A DNA stretch of 37,496 nt from Entomomonas sp945283395 (GTDB lineage Bacteria; Pseudomonadota; Gammaproteobacteria; Pseudomonadales; Pseudomonadaceae): assembly GCA_946480835.1 (NCBI GenBank), contig CAMLLC010000018.1, forward strand, positions 1-37,496, in the 5' to 3' direction. The translations under genes and the position numbers were made by a program. The notes beneath the pieces were generated by a model that saw only the letters and a list, made by a program, of their open reading frames with translations, ran no database searches and was not told where the DNA came from. Of the stretch, positions 27,886 to 36,488 are shown piece after piece (position 1 is the first letter of the stretch; each line of letters opens with the position of its first letter).

Positions 27886-28564
27886 AGAAGTGGTTTTAGA
27901 AGAATCTTGGAAGACAGTCTTACAAGAAGAATTTACTAAACTTTACATGAAAACCTTAGGGGATTTTTTACGCTCCGAAAAAGCAGCAGGTAAGATTATC
28001 TATCCCAAGGGAGCGCTTATTTTTAATGCTTTGAACAGTACACCTTTAAATAAACTAAAAGTGGTAATTTTAGGACAAGATCCTTATCATGGACCCAATC
28101 AAGCACATGGATTAAGCTTTTCAGTACAGCCTGGAGTGACACCTCCGCCATCCTTAATAAATATCTATAAAGAGCTTAAACGTGATTTAAATATAGATCC
28201 TCCTTCCCATGGTTGCCTACAATCATGGGCAGAGCAGGGGGTATTATTACTCAATACATCGCTCACTGTAGAGGCTAATAAAGCTGCCTCTCATTCCAAA
28301 CAGGGTTGGCAACAATTTACTGATAAAATCATTGAAATAGTGAATAATGATTGTGAGCATGTTGTTTTTATTCTGTGGGGATCTCATGCACAAAGTAAAA
28401 GGAATTTAATAGACCCTAAAAAACATCTTATTCTATGTTCTGCTCATCCATCTCCATTATCTGCTCATAGGGGATTTTTTGGCTGTGGCCATTTTAGTAA
28501 AGCTAATTATTTTCTAGAAAAACATGCTATAACTCCTATTAATTGGCAATTACCTAACACTTGA
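27878..28564 (+). CDS. ung: Uracil-DNA glycosylase
   Basis: Cuts uracil out of DNA to begin base-excision repair. About 228 residues from the ATG at 27878. The water-activating GQDPYHGPNQAHGLSFSV motif, LLLNTSLTV, VFILWGSHAQ and the HPSPLSAHRGFFGC loop with the catalytic His are all intact. An in-frame GTG at 27860 would add six residues; the ATG overlapping the previous stop (ATGACTAG) agrees better with family N termini. Confidence 0.96.
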   Translation: MTREVVLEESWKTVLQEEFTKLYMKTLGDFLRSEKAAGKIIYPKGALIFNALNSTPLNKLKVVILGQDPYHGPNQAHGLSFSVQPGVTPPPSLINIYKELKRDLNIDPPSHGCLQSWAEQGVLLLNTSLTVEANKAASHSKQGWQQFTDKIIEIVNNDCEHVVFILWGSHAQSKRNLIDPKKHLILCSAHPSPLSAHRGFFGCGHFSKANYFLEKHAITPINWQLPNT

Positions 28565-28610
28565 AATAGTTTATAATTCGGTTAATTATATTTAATATTT
28601 AGGATATTGA

Positions 28611-29441
28611 ATGTCAGCAACAAGCCCTTTAGCTCAGATAAACCATATAATTGCTATAGCCTCTGGCAAAGGAGGGGTGGGTAAATCTACTACGGCTACG
28701 AATATAGCATTGGCTCTTCAGCAGCAAGGTGCAAAAGTAGGAATTTTAGATGCAGATATTTATGGACCTAGTCTAGGCCTTATGTTTGGTATTGCCGAAG
28801 GTTCTAAGCCTAAGATAGAGGAAGGCAAGTATTTTATTCCTATTAAAGCTTATGATGTGGCGGTTATGACGATAGCTTTTTTAGCTAGTGAACAAACGCC
28901 TATGGCATGGCGTGGTCCTATGGCCTCGGGGGCTTTATTACAACTTCTAAATCAAACTCTATGGGGTCCTTTAGACTACCTTATTATTGATATGCCGCCC
29001 GGAACAGGTGACATTCAGTTAACATTAGCCCAAAAAGTACCTTTAAGTGCAGCTATTATAGTGACAACGCCTCAAGATTTAGCACTTATAGATGCTAAAA
29101 AAGCAATAACTTTATTTCATAAGGTTAATGTGCCGGTGCTGGGAGTAATAGAAAATATGGCAATACATGTGTGTTCTCAATGCGGACATGTTGAACATTT
29201 ATTTGGCGAAGGAGGAGGGGCGCTATTAGCCTCTCAATATAATATAACTTTATTAGGTTCATTACCCTTAACTTTAACAATAAGGCAACATGCAGACAGT
29301 GGTCAACCTATTGTTAAAGCTAATCCAGATAGTGCAGAAGCTAGAATTTATTTAGAAATTGCAGATCTAATAGCCCAAAAAATTAATCTATTAACTGCCA
29401 ATACCCCTCAAATACCTACTATAGAAGAAAGTGATGAGTAG
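28611..29441 (+). CDS. apbC: Mrp/ApbC-type iron-sulfur cluster carrier ATPase, short form
   Basis: A P-loop ATPase thought to hold and deliver [4Fe-4S] clusters. 276 residues with the deviant Walker A SGKGGVGKST near 18-27, DADIYGPS, MPPGTGD, and the CSQC cluster motif near residue 185. The N-terminal MIP18-like domain (about 90 residues) of the usual 360-370-residue proteobacterial Mrp is absent, and the 46 bases before the ATG cannot encode it. AGGA lies 7-8 bases upstream of the ATG. smc follows after three bases. Confidence 0.9.
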   Translation: MSATSPLAQINHIIAIASGKGGVGKSTTATNIALALQQQGAKVGILDADIYGPSLGLMFGIAEGSKPKIEEGKYFIPIKAYDVAVMTIAFLASEQTPMAWRGPMASGALLQLLNQTLWGPLDYLIIDMPPGTGDIQLTLAQKVPLSAAIIVTTPQDLALIDAKKAITLFHKVNVPVLGVIENMAIHVCSQCGHVEHLFGEGGGALLASQYNITLLGSLPLTLTIRQHADSGQPIVKANPDSAEARIYLEIADLIAQKINLLTANTPQIPTIEESDE

Positions 29442-29444
29442 GGT

Positions 29445-32400
29445 ATGAGATTAAAAAATATAAAATTAGCTGGATTTAAGTCTTTTGTAGATGCTACTAC
29501 CGCTTATTTCCCTACGAATATGACGGCAGTAGTAGGGCCAAATGGTTGTGGTAAGTCTAATATTATTGATGCTGTGCGTTGGGTAATGGGCGAGAGTTCC
29601 GCTAAAAATCTGCGTGGAGAAGCCATGACAGATGTTATATTTAATGGTTCTAATAGCCGCAAACCTGTTACCCAAGCTTCTATCGAACTTATTTTTGATA
29701 ACACTGATTCATCTTTAGCTGGAGAGTATGCTTCTTATGCAGAAATATCCATTCGCCGGCGGGTCACTAGAGACGGGCAAAATCAATATTTCCTCAATGG
29801 TAGCAAATGTCGCCGTCGTGATATAACAGATATTTTTTTAGGTACTGGCTTAGGTTCGAGGAGTTACTCCATCATTGAACAAGGAATGATCTCTCGTTTA
29901 ATAGAAGCGCGTCCTGAAGATTTACGAATATATATTGAAGAAGCAGCAGGTATTTCCAAGTATAAAGAACGTCGCCGTGAAACAGAGAATCGTATTCGCC
30001 AAACCCAAGAAAACTTAGCACGTTTAACAGATCTGCGAGAAGAATTAGCTAGACAACTAGAGAGGCTTCATTCACAGGCTAAAGCTGCTGAAAAGTATCA
30101 AGAATATAAAAGTGAGGAAAGAATATTAAAAGCACAGTTAACAGCCATACGTTGGCAAACTTTTCATCAACAAGCTGACAATCGTGAACAAGTGATAAAA
30201 ACTCAAGAACTAGCTTTAGAGGCTTTAGTGACTGAACAGCAAAGTGCTGATACTCAAATAGAACAATATAGAGATAACCATCATGATTTATCTGAACATT
30301 TCAACCAAGTACAAGGTCGCTTCTATGCTGTAGGGAGCGATATAGCAAGTATTGAGCAAAAAATTCAATTTACTCAACAACGTATTAAACAATTACAACA
30401 GGATAACCTAGAAGCAGCAAAAAATTATCAAGAAGCAATAACTACTATCCAACTTGATGAACAACAACTAGCAGATATTATTGAAAAAAAATCTTTATTA
30501 GAACCAGATAAAGCATTATTAGAAGCTAATATCGAAGAAATTATTGCTAATTTACAAGATGCAGAGCTTTCCCTAATTGATTGGCAGAAACGATGGGATT
30601 CCTTTAGTCAAGATTATAATGATGTACGCCGTCAAGCTGAAGTGCAACAATCAAGAACCCAACATTATGAGCAAAGTTTAGCACGCATCAGTGAGCGTTT
30701 ACAAAGGTTAGTAGTGGAAAACAACCAACTTAATGATGATCCACAAGCTGCTGAAATCTTATTAGTCAATGAGCAATTAACTGAAATTGCAGCTATTATT
30801 GCAGCAATCGAAGAAACTAAACTCAAATTGCAAGAAGATATACAATCATTACGTCTTCAATTAATTAATTCTAATCAACATTATCAACAACTGCAAAGTA
30901 ATAATCAGAAAATTGCTGGCCGTATTGCTTCATTAGAAGCCTTGCAACAAGCTGCATTAAATCCAGATAATGAAGTTAATAATTGGTTGCAAGCTAAAGG
31001 AGTTGCTAATAATCCTAGATTGGCCGATCAACTTAAAGTAGTAGCTGGGTGGGAATTAGCTGTTGAAACTATTCTCGGAGCAGATTTACAAGCATTGTTA
31101 TGCAATACATTGACACCAGATAAGTTAAAAGACTTTCAACATGGCGAGCTGAGAATATTACAAACTGATATTAACCAAAATAAAGAACTTAAAACTAATG
31201 TTCACACTTTATTAGATAAGATACAAAATAAACAAATAGCTCCTTCTTGGTTAGCTACCATAATTCCTGTAGAAACTATGGAAGAAGCCTTTTTAAAAAG
31301 AAATCAATTAGCGCTAGGAGAAAGTTTTATCACTAAAGATGGCTATTGGATAGGTCATAACTTTATTCGTATTAAAAAGGGAGAGCAAGCAACTACTGGT
31401 GTTTTAATAAGAGCAAAGGAATTAGAAAAATTACAAGCAGAGCAATTAATACTTGAAGCTACTTTAGAACAAAGCAAATTTACTATTGAGCAATATAATG
31501 AAGAGCTAAATACAAAAGAACAATTATTAACTGAACAACATAATAAATTACAGCATATAACTCAACAACAAGGTGAATTAAAAGCTAAATTAGTAGCTCA
31601 CCAAGCAAAAATAGAGCAAATAACAGAACAACGGCACTATTTAGATAAAGAAATTAATGAGTTAAAGACACAACAACAAACTGAACACTTAGAACTAAAG
31701 GAAGCTAGAGCCCTGTTGCAGCAGGCATTAGATGGCATGGCTAACTATGTAGAGCAAAGTAATCAATTGCAAAGCGAAAAGATAGCTTTACAAGATCGAG
31801 TGGAACATTGGCGTAGAGAGGAAAGGATGCAAAAGGAGCAAAGCCATCAACTCTCTATCAAATTAAATAGTTTATATACCCAAAAACAAGCAATTGAACA
31901 ATCAGTCACTCGCTTAAAGCAGCAAATAGATCGTTTACAAGAGCGTAAAGACTCCTTACAAGAACAGTTAGCTGAAGGCAATGCACCTCTTGAAGAGTTG
32001 CGCTTCAACTTAGAAAAGCAGCTTGAAAGTAGGCTTAAGGTAGAACAAGAACTGAAGTTAGCACGCCAAGCACTTGAAGAAGCTGATCAGAAATTAAGAA
32101 CAACAGAGCAAATCAGAACTAAAGCAGAACAACAAGCTCAAGCATTAAGATTGCAACTAGAACAACAACGTCTTGATTGGCAGAGTTTAACAGTTCGAAA
32201 AAAATCCTTACAAGAACAGTTAGTAGAAGAAGGATACGACTTACATACAATATTACAAACTTTATCTATAGAAAGTAATGAGCCAAGTTACTTAAAGAGA
32301 ATTGATGAGCTTACTAATAAAATCCAAAGGTTAGGAGCTATTAATTTAGCAGCTATTGAAGAATATCAACAACAATCTGAACGGAAAACTTATTTGGATA

Positions 32401-32945
32401 CCCAAAATGATGATCTTGTAGAAGCATTATCTACCTTAGAAAACGTTATCCAAAAAATTGATAAGGAAACAAGGCAGCGATTTAGAGAAACCTTTGATAA
32501 AGTTAATAATGGATTACAAACCTTATTTCCTAAAGTATTTGGAGGTGGATCTGCCTCTTTAGAGCTTACTGGAGATGATCTACTAGATACCGGAGTAGCT
32601 ATTATGGCGAGACCTCCTGGCAAGAAAAATAGTACTATTCATCTTCTATCCGGTGGAGAAAAAGCATTAACAGCATTATCTCTAGTTTTTGCAATCTTTC
32701 AACTTAATCCTGCTCCTTTCTGTATGCTAGATGAAGTAGATGCACCATTAGATGATGCCAATGTGGGACGTTATGCGAATTTAGTTAAAGAAATGTCAGA
32801 GAAAGTACAATTTATATACATTACTCATAATAAAATAGCTATGGAACAAGCTGACCAGTTAATGGGAGTTACTATGCATGAACCAGGTTGCTCTCGATTA
32901 GTAGCGGTTAATGTTGACGAAGCAGTATCTCTAGCTGAAGCTTAA
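29445..32945 (+). CDS. smc: Chromosome segregation ATPase SMC
   Basis: The core condensin subunit that loops and organises the chromosome. 1166 residues: head with Walker A GPNGCGKS at 31-38, a long glutamine-rich coiled coil (about 170-500), hinge (about 510-640), return coiled coil (about 650-1000), then the second head half with the LSGGEKAL signature and MLDEVDAPLDDANV Walker B. All parts look intact. It sits three bases after apbC. The zipA-ligA genes that often follow smc in Pseudomonas are not here; relic mobile DNA follows instead. Confidence 0.97.
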   Translation: MRLKNIKLAGFKSFVDATTAYFPTNMTAVVGPNGCGKSNIIDAVRWVMGESSAKNLRGEAMTDVIFNGSNSRKPVTQASIELIFDNTDSSLAGEYASYAEISIRRRVTRDGQNQYFLNGSKCRRRDITDIFLGTGLGSRSYSIIEQGMISRLIEARPEDLRIYIEEAAGISKYKERRRETENRIRQTQENLARLTDLREELARQLERLHSQAKAAEKYQEYKSEERILKAQLTAIRWQTFHQQADNREQVIKTQELALEALVTEQQSADTQIEQYRDNHHDLSEHFNQVQGRFYAVGSDIASIEQKIQFTQQRIKQLQQDNLEAAKNYQEAITTIQLDEQQLADIIEKKSLLEPDKALLEANIEEIIANLQDAELSLIDWQKRWDSFSQDYNDVRRQAEVQQSRTQHYEQSLARISERLQRLVVENNQLNDDPQAAEILLVNEQLTEIAAIIAAIEETKLKLQEDIQSLRLQLINSNQHYQQLQSNNQKIAGRIASLEALQQAALNPDNEVNNWLQAKGVANNPRLADQLKVVAGWELAVETILGADLQALLCNTLTPDKLKDFQHGELRILQTDINQNKELKTNVHTLLDKIQNKQIAPSWLATIIPVETMEEAFLKRNQLALGESFITKDGYWIGHNFIRIKKGEQATTGVLIRAKELEKLQAEQLILEATLEQSKFTIEQYNEELNTKEQLLTEQHNKLQHITQQQGELKAKLVAHQAKIEQITEQRHYLDKEINELKTQQQTEHLELKEARALLQQALDGMANYVEQSNQLQSEKIALQDRVEHWRREERMQKEQSHQLSIKLNSLYTQKQAIEQSVTRLKQQIDRLQERKDSLQEQLAEGNAPLEELRFNLEKQLESRLKVEQELKLARQALEEADQKLRTTEQIRTKAEQQAQALRLQLEQQRLDWQSLTVRKKSLQEQLVEEGYDLHTILQTLSIESNEPSYLKRIDELTNKIQRLGAINLAAIEEYQQQSERKTYLDTQNDDLVEALSTLENVIQKIDKETRQRFRETFDKVNNGLQTLFPKVFGGGSASLELTGDDLLDTGVAIMARPPGKKNSTIHLLSGGEKALTALSLVFAIFQLNPAPFCMLDEVDAPLDDANVGRYANLVKEMSEKVQFIYITHNKIAMEQADQLMGVTMHEPGCSRLVAVNVDEAVSLAEA

Positions 32946-32963
32946 TCCTTTGTTTTATATATG

Positions 32964-32985
32964 AAAATTATGATAATTTTTTTTT
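32964..32985 (+). terminator. Possible intrinsic terminator of smc
   Basis: AAAATT, a five-base loop and AATTTT, then five further T. The stem is all A-T, so it is weak, but it lies 19 bases after the smc stop. Confidence 0.4.
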
Positions 32986-33048
32986 AGTTTAATTGTAAAA
33001 ATTATATATATTTGAAATTTTACTAGCTTTAATTATTTGTAGTGAAGT

Positions 33049-33243
33049 TATAACATGCGTAAAGTTCATGAAGATGTCTGTTACTAAAATAAAGCGGTTT
33101 ATGACGTATTAGCCATTAACCTATATGGTAAAAGAGGTACTAAGGTCTTATCTTTCAGAAATAACAAGAGTTAATTTTGGTTAAGTACTTACTAGCTCTC
33201 AACGTTGCGGTATGGAAGATATATTCATCGTTTGTTCAAGCCT
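33049..33243 (+). pseudogene. IS256-family transposase relic
   Basis: About 65 codons readable in two frames. The first frame gives RKVHEDVCY, a stop, NKAVYDVLAINLYGKR, further residues, a stop and FWLST. The next frame continues VLTSSQRCGMEDIFIVCSS. Together these follow the central part of IS256-type transposases (the K-V-R-x-D...NKAVY...INL-x-GK...FWLSVLTxLQxRGVEDIFI order). The catalytic Asp expected just after that block is not there. At least two stops and one frameshift make it dead. The neighbouring 33244-33500 shows nothing else I can assign. This is pattern recognition by eye, not a search. Confidence 0.7.
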
Positions 33244-33501
33244 TATCCTATTAGCACTTGATATATTGGTTAAACCATCTATCTATTAATAATTATTATT
33301 TTTATTCAAAGTAGATAGCTATTTATAAGCTACTTACTCATTTTTATCTATCTAATATCGTTTTAGATTGAACCTCAAATTGCTTATTTAGCAATTATCA
33401 GCAAGCTTCTAAAGAAGAGAATAGAATAATTGTTTGTCTTAATAATTATTGTTTTGATTGAATATGCCTATTTACTCGCCCGAATAAGCCATAGATACTG
33501 C

Positions 33502-33530
33502 TTGCTTGTTACAAATAAATGTTTTATTGT
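33502..33530 (+). promoter_or_regulatory. Possible promoter of the btuB riboswitch transcript
   Basis: TTGCTT (33502-33507), 17 bases, then TATTGT (33525-33530), placed just ahead of the riboswitch. Hexamer matches are moderate. Confidence 0.35.
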
Positions 33531-33541
33531 ATCAAATTGTT

Positions 33542-33699
33542 TATGTGAGGAAACGGGAAATAGGTAAAATCCTATGCTGCCCCCGCAACGGTAATTGATA
33601 GCTTTTTAAATAAGCACTGTCCTTTAATATAACCACTGTAACTTCAAGTTATGGGAAGGTAAAGATAACAGATCATAAGCCCGGAGACCGCCCTTCATA
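33542..33699 (+). promoter_or_regulatory. Cobalamin (AdoCbl) riboswitch aptamer
   Basis: Conserved blocks appear in the known order: GGGAA, AGGTAAAATCCT, then GCTGCCCCCGCAACGGTAA (the B12 box region), GCACTGTCC, a GGGAAGG block, and AAGCCCGGAGACCGCCC at the 3' side. The ends can form a partial P1 helix (TATG near 33542 with CATA near 33696). It lies in the leader of a BtuB-type receptor gene, the classical setting. Binding of adenosylcobalamin should lower expression. Confidence 0.93.
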
Positions 33700-33719
33700 T
33701 CTATTATTAATGGTGTAGC

Positions 33720-33806
33720 GGAGGGTTTCACCAGCAGCTTTATTCTTTGAATTATGCTGCCTGTATTACCCTCCTCAAAAGCCTATGTTAACTTTTGAGG
33801 AATAGT
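33720..33806 (+). promoter_or_regulatory. Riboswitch expression platform with Shine-Dalgarno sequestor
   Basis: TCCTCAAAAG (33772-33781) pairs perfectly with CTTTTGAGGA (33792-33801). The second arm contains the GAGGAA ribosome-binding site of btuB (33797-33802), so this hairpin would block translation. A competing helix GGAGGGT (33720-33726) with ACCCTCC (33768-33774) shares three bases with the sequestor. No T-run follows, which points to control of translation rather than termination. Confidence 0.75.
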
Positions 33807-35732
33807 ATGAATAAATCTCTTTTAGCTATCGCTGTTATATTTTTAACTGCAACTAATGCTTCCTTAGCAGATGATATAAAAAAAGACCCTTTAGATGATG
33901 CTCTTAAGTTAGATACTATTGTGGTAACTGCTAATAGAGATATTCAGCCTAGAGAACAAACTAATGCCTTAGTCACTGTTTTTACTAGGAAAGATATTGA
34001 TCGTTTACAACCTTCTTCCGTTACGGATTTGCTAAGCCGCGTACCTGGTGTACAAATTACACAAGCGGGAGGGAAGGGCAGTGTGACTGGACTTTTCATA
34101 AGGGGAACTAAAGCAGCGCAAAACTTAGTATTAATTGATGGGCAGCGAGTAGGGTCTGCTTCTACTGGAGCAGCGGCACTACAATATTTGGCAGTAGACC
34201 AAATTGAGCGAGTTGAGGTATTGCGAGGTTCTAGGTCCGCTATCTATGGCTCCGATGCTATAGGTGGAGTAATCCAAATTTTTACGCGCCGTGGAGAAAG
34301 TGAAGGGTTACATCCGAGGCTAGGAATAGCAATGGGCAATCGCGGTACTTGGCAGCGTAGTTTAGGTCTATCAGGGGGAACGGCGCAAACACGTTTTAGT
34401 TTAAATGCTGCTTTAGATGAAACTCAAGGTATAGATAGAACTCGTAAATCTTGGTCAGCTGATAAAGATCATGATGCCTATCGTAATAAATCCTATAGTT
34501 TTACTTTGAGCCATGCCTTCTCCGATGATCTTGAGGTAGGTCTAAATGCCCTAGATCAAAGAGGTAAATCAGAATATGATAATCCCTTTGGTCGTTATCA
34601 AAATTACCATACTTATCCTTCTAAACCCTATATTGACTATGATAACAGCAGTATTTCTGGTTATCTTAATTATCATCTCAATGATGTTTGGACAACACGA
34701 CTTGAAACAGGACATGCAGAGGATAAAGAACGTACCAAAGACAAGCTTTATAAACCTGCTAATGATAGTTACAATACCTTCAAAGATACCGTAACTTGGC
34801 TCAATACCTTGAACTTAGATGAACATAATACCTTATTAATAGGTGCTGACTATTTAAATGATAAACTACATAGCTCAACCCATTATGATAGAACTTCACG
34901 ATGGAATAGAGGAGGCTTTATCCAACATAGTTATCAAGGAGAACTTATATTTACCGAACTAGGCTACCGGCATGATAAAAATCAACAGTTTGGCAGTAAA
35001 GAAACATGGAATGGTAGCTTAGGTTTTAACATCAATTCAGCTAATAAATTGATACTCTCTTATGCAGAAGGATTTCGTGTACCAACTTTTAATGATCTTT
35101 ATTACCCTGCTGATTATTACTCTAAACCTAATCCAAACCTTAAGCCAGAAGAATCAAAAAGTTATGAAATACAATGGCGTAGTCAATTAGCTGAAACGAC
35201 CTATCTAGAAACTTCCGTTTATCATACCATAATTAAAGATATGATAAATTACCAATCAGACCCAGTAACCTATGTAGGTTCAAGCTATAATATAGATAAA
35301 GCAAGAATTAATGGTTTAGAGGCGAATCTACATCAAGAATTTTGGGGATGGCGAGGGGTAATGGGGTTAAGTGTAATAGACCCAAGGAATGCTAAAACTG
35401 GTCATACCTTGCAAAATAGAGCAAGGCGTACTCTTAATATTGATTTAGATAGACAAATAGGTAATTTCTCTATAGGAATGAGTTGGCTAGCCGTTAGCTC
35501 AAGTTATGACGATCCTAATAACAGTATCAATATTCCAGGTTATGGATTGCTTGGTCTTAGGGGCAGTTGGCAAATAACACCCGAAGTTAAATTAGATGCT
35601 AAAATTGATAATATGTTTGATAAATCTTATTATCGTACGACTTATTCTTATCAAAATCGTACTTATGGTTATCGAGAAGAGGGGATCACTACCATGCTTG
35701 GTTTCACTTGGACACCTAAAATAGCATTTTAA
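33807..35732 (+). CDS. btuB: TonB-dependent cobalamin receptor BtuB
   Basis: An outer-membrane receptor for vitamin B12 uptake. 641 residues from the ATG at 33807, five bases after GAGGAA; an upstream in-frame TTG at 33795 lies inside the hairpin and is not the start. The signal peptide ends near ASLA-DDIK, followed by the TonB box DTIVVTA. The plug domain (about 45-160) has RVPGVQIT, FIRGTKAAQNLVLIDG and VEVLRGSRSAIYGSDAIGGVI. The rest is a 22-strand barrel with FRVPTFNDLYYP and a C-terminal Phe. The riboswitch upstream makes cobalamin the likely substrate. No btuF/btuCD genes are adjacent. Confidence 0.92.
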   Translation: MNKSLLAIAVIFLTATNASLADDIKKDPLDDALKLDTIVVTANRDIQPREQTNALVTVFTRKDIDRLQPSSVTDLLSRVPGVQITQAGGKGSVTGLFIRGTKAAQNLVLIDGQRVGSASTGAAALQYLAVDQIERVEVLRGSRSAIYGSDAIGGVIQIFTRRGESEGLHPRLGIAMGNRGTWQRSLGLSGGTAQTRFSLNAALDETQGIDRTRKSWSADKDHDAYRNKSYSFTLSHAFSDDLEVGLNALDQRGKSEYDNPFGRYQNYHTYPSKPYIDYDNSSISGYLNYHLNDVWTTRLETGHAEDKERTKDKLYKPANDSYNTFKDTVTWLNTLNLDEHNTLLIGADYLNDKLHSSTHYDRTSRWNRGGFIQHSYQGELIFTELGYRHDKNQQFGSKETWNGSLGFNINSANKLILSYAEGFRVPTFNDLYYPADYYSKPNPNLKPEESKSYEIQWRSQLAETTYLETSVYHTIIKDMINYQSDPVTYVGSSYNIDKARINGLEANLHQEFWGWRGVMGLSVIDPRNAKTGHTLQNRARRTLNIDLDRQIGNFSIGMSWLAVSSSYDDPNNSINIPGYGLLGLRGSWQITPEVKLDAKIDNMFDKSYYRTTYSYQNRTYGYREEGITTMLGFTWTPKIAF

Positions 35733-35827
35733 TTAAATTTTTATGAACTATTAAATAAGTAAATATTAGTTAGGTTATTAATTTTACCTATTGAAATTAA
35801 AATAGTTAATTCTATATGGAAAATAAA

Positions 35828-35856
35828 TTGACAATATTAACCCTACAACCTAAAAT
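35828..35856 (+). promoter_or_regulatory. Promoter of tRNA-Leu
   Basis: Consensus TTGACA (35828-35833), exactly 17 bases, then TAAAAT (35851-35856). A C-rich discriminator (GCACCCC) follows, as in stringently controlled stable-RNA promoters. The mature tRNA begins 12 bases after the -10. Confidence 0.8.
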
Positions 35857-35867
35857 GCACCCCGCCT

Positions 35868-35954
35868 GCCTCGGTGGCGGAATTGGTAGACGCGGCGGAT
35901 TCAAAATCCGTTGTTAGCGATAACGTGCGAGTTCGAGTCTCGCCCGAGGCACCA
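35868..35954 (+). tRNA. tRNA-Leu, anticodon CAA
   Basis: 87 bases with the acceptor stem GCCTCGG/CCGAGGC and an encoded ACCA end. The D-arm has GGTAGACGC. The anticodon stem GCGGA/TCCGT holds the loop TT-CAA-AA, and a long variable arm marks a class II tRNA. The T-arm reads GTTCGAGTC. It decodes UUG. The 3' end faces a truncated integrase gene, so it likely served as the attachment site of an integrative element. Confidence 0.96.
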
Positions 35955-35980
35955 TATCAAAGAAGCTTTAATTAGCTTTA

Positions 35981-36021
35981 AACCTTGCAAAACATTAGTA
36001 ATCAAGTTTGCAGGGTTTTTT
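35981..36021 (+). terminator. Intrinsic terminator after tRNA-Leu
   Basis: AACCTTGCAAA (35981-35991) and TTTGCAGGGTT (36007-36017) form an 11-pair stem with one G-U pair and a 15-base loop. It ends in a run of six T (36016-36021). Confidence 0.8.
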
Positions 36022-36095
36022 ATTGCTTGTTAATCTTGGTTAAAATTGGTACATTTTTGTTAATTTTAGTATTTTAAGGCGACAAAAAGGCGACT

Positions 36096-36488
36096 ATGGC
36101 GACCATTAGAAAGCGTGGTAAAAAGTGGCAAGTTCAGTTAAAAGAAATAATAAATGGTAAAGAGGTTAGAGAATCCAAAACTTTTTTAACCAAAGGTGAA
36201 GCTCAATCATGGCCAGTTATGCGGGAAGCTGAACTAATGGAAAATGACAGGAGAGGCTTAATTATTGGTAATAAGTATTCTCTTTATGATGCTCTGATTA
36301 AGTGCCTTAATGAAGTAACGCCCAGTAAACAAGGGGCTAAACGTGAAAGCGTTTTTATTAAAAAGTTTATTAAAGATATAGCTTTTACTGGAGATCCTAT
36401 AGCCAGAATTAAAGCTTCTAACTTTTCATTATTTAGAGATGAACGTCTAAAGTTAGTGTCTGCTTCAACAGTAAGAAGAGAATTATAA
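36096..36488 (+). pseudogene. Tyrosine-recombinase (phage-type) integrase, truncated
   Basis: 130 residues that match only the N-terminal third of a tRNA-targeting integrase of about 330 residues. An arm-type DNA-binding domain (ATIRKRGKKWQVQLKE ... SKTFLTKGEAQSW) is followed by the SAM-like core-binding start, ending at VSASTVRREL. Intact relatives continue with an N-L-L-S-x-V-F helix and the Arg-His-Arg-Tyr catalytic domain; here a stop follows and no catalytic residue remains. AAGG lies about six bases before the ATG. It sits 141 bases after tRNA-Leu in the usual integrase orientation. Nothing matching the lost C-terminal half is seen downstream, so a deletion is more likely than a simple frameshift. 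Confidence 0.82.

Larger units (their letters stand above)
32986..33541. other. Gap between smc and the riboswitch
   Basis: Roughly 550 bases of non-coding sequence. Apart from the transposase relic at 33049-33243 and a weak promoter near 33502, it holds only AT-rich sequence with a CTATCTA/TAGATAG pair near 33270-33320. No open gene, tRNA or small RNA is evident. Confidence 0.5.
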
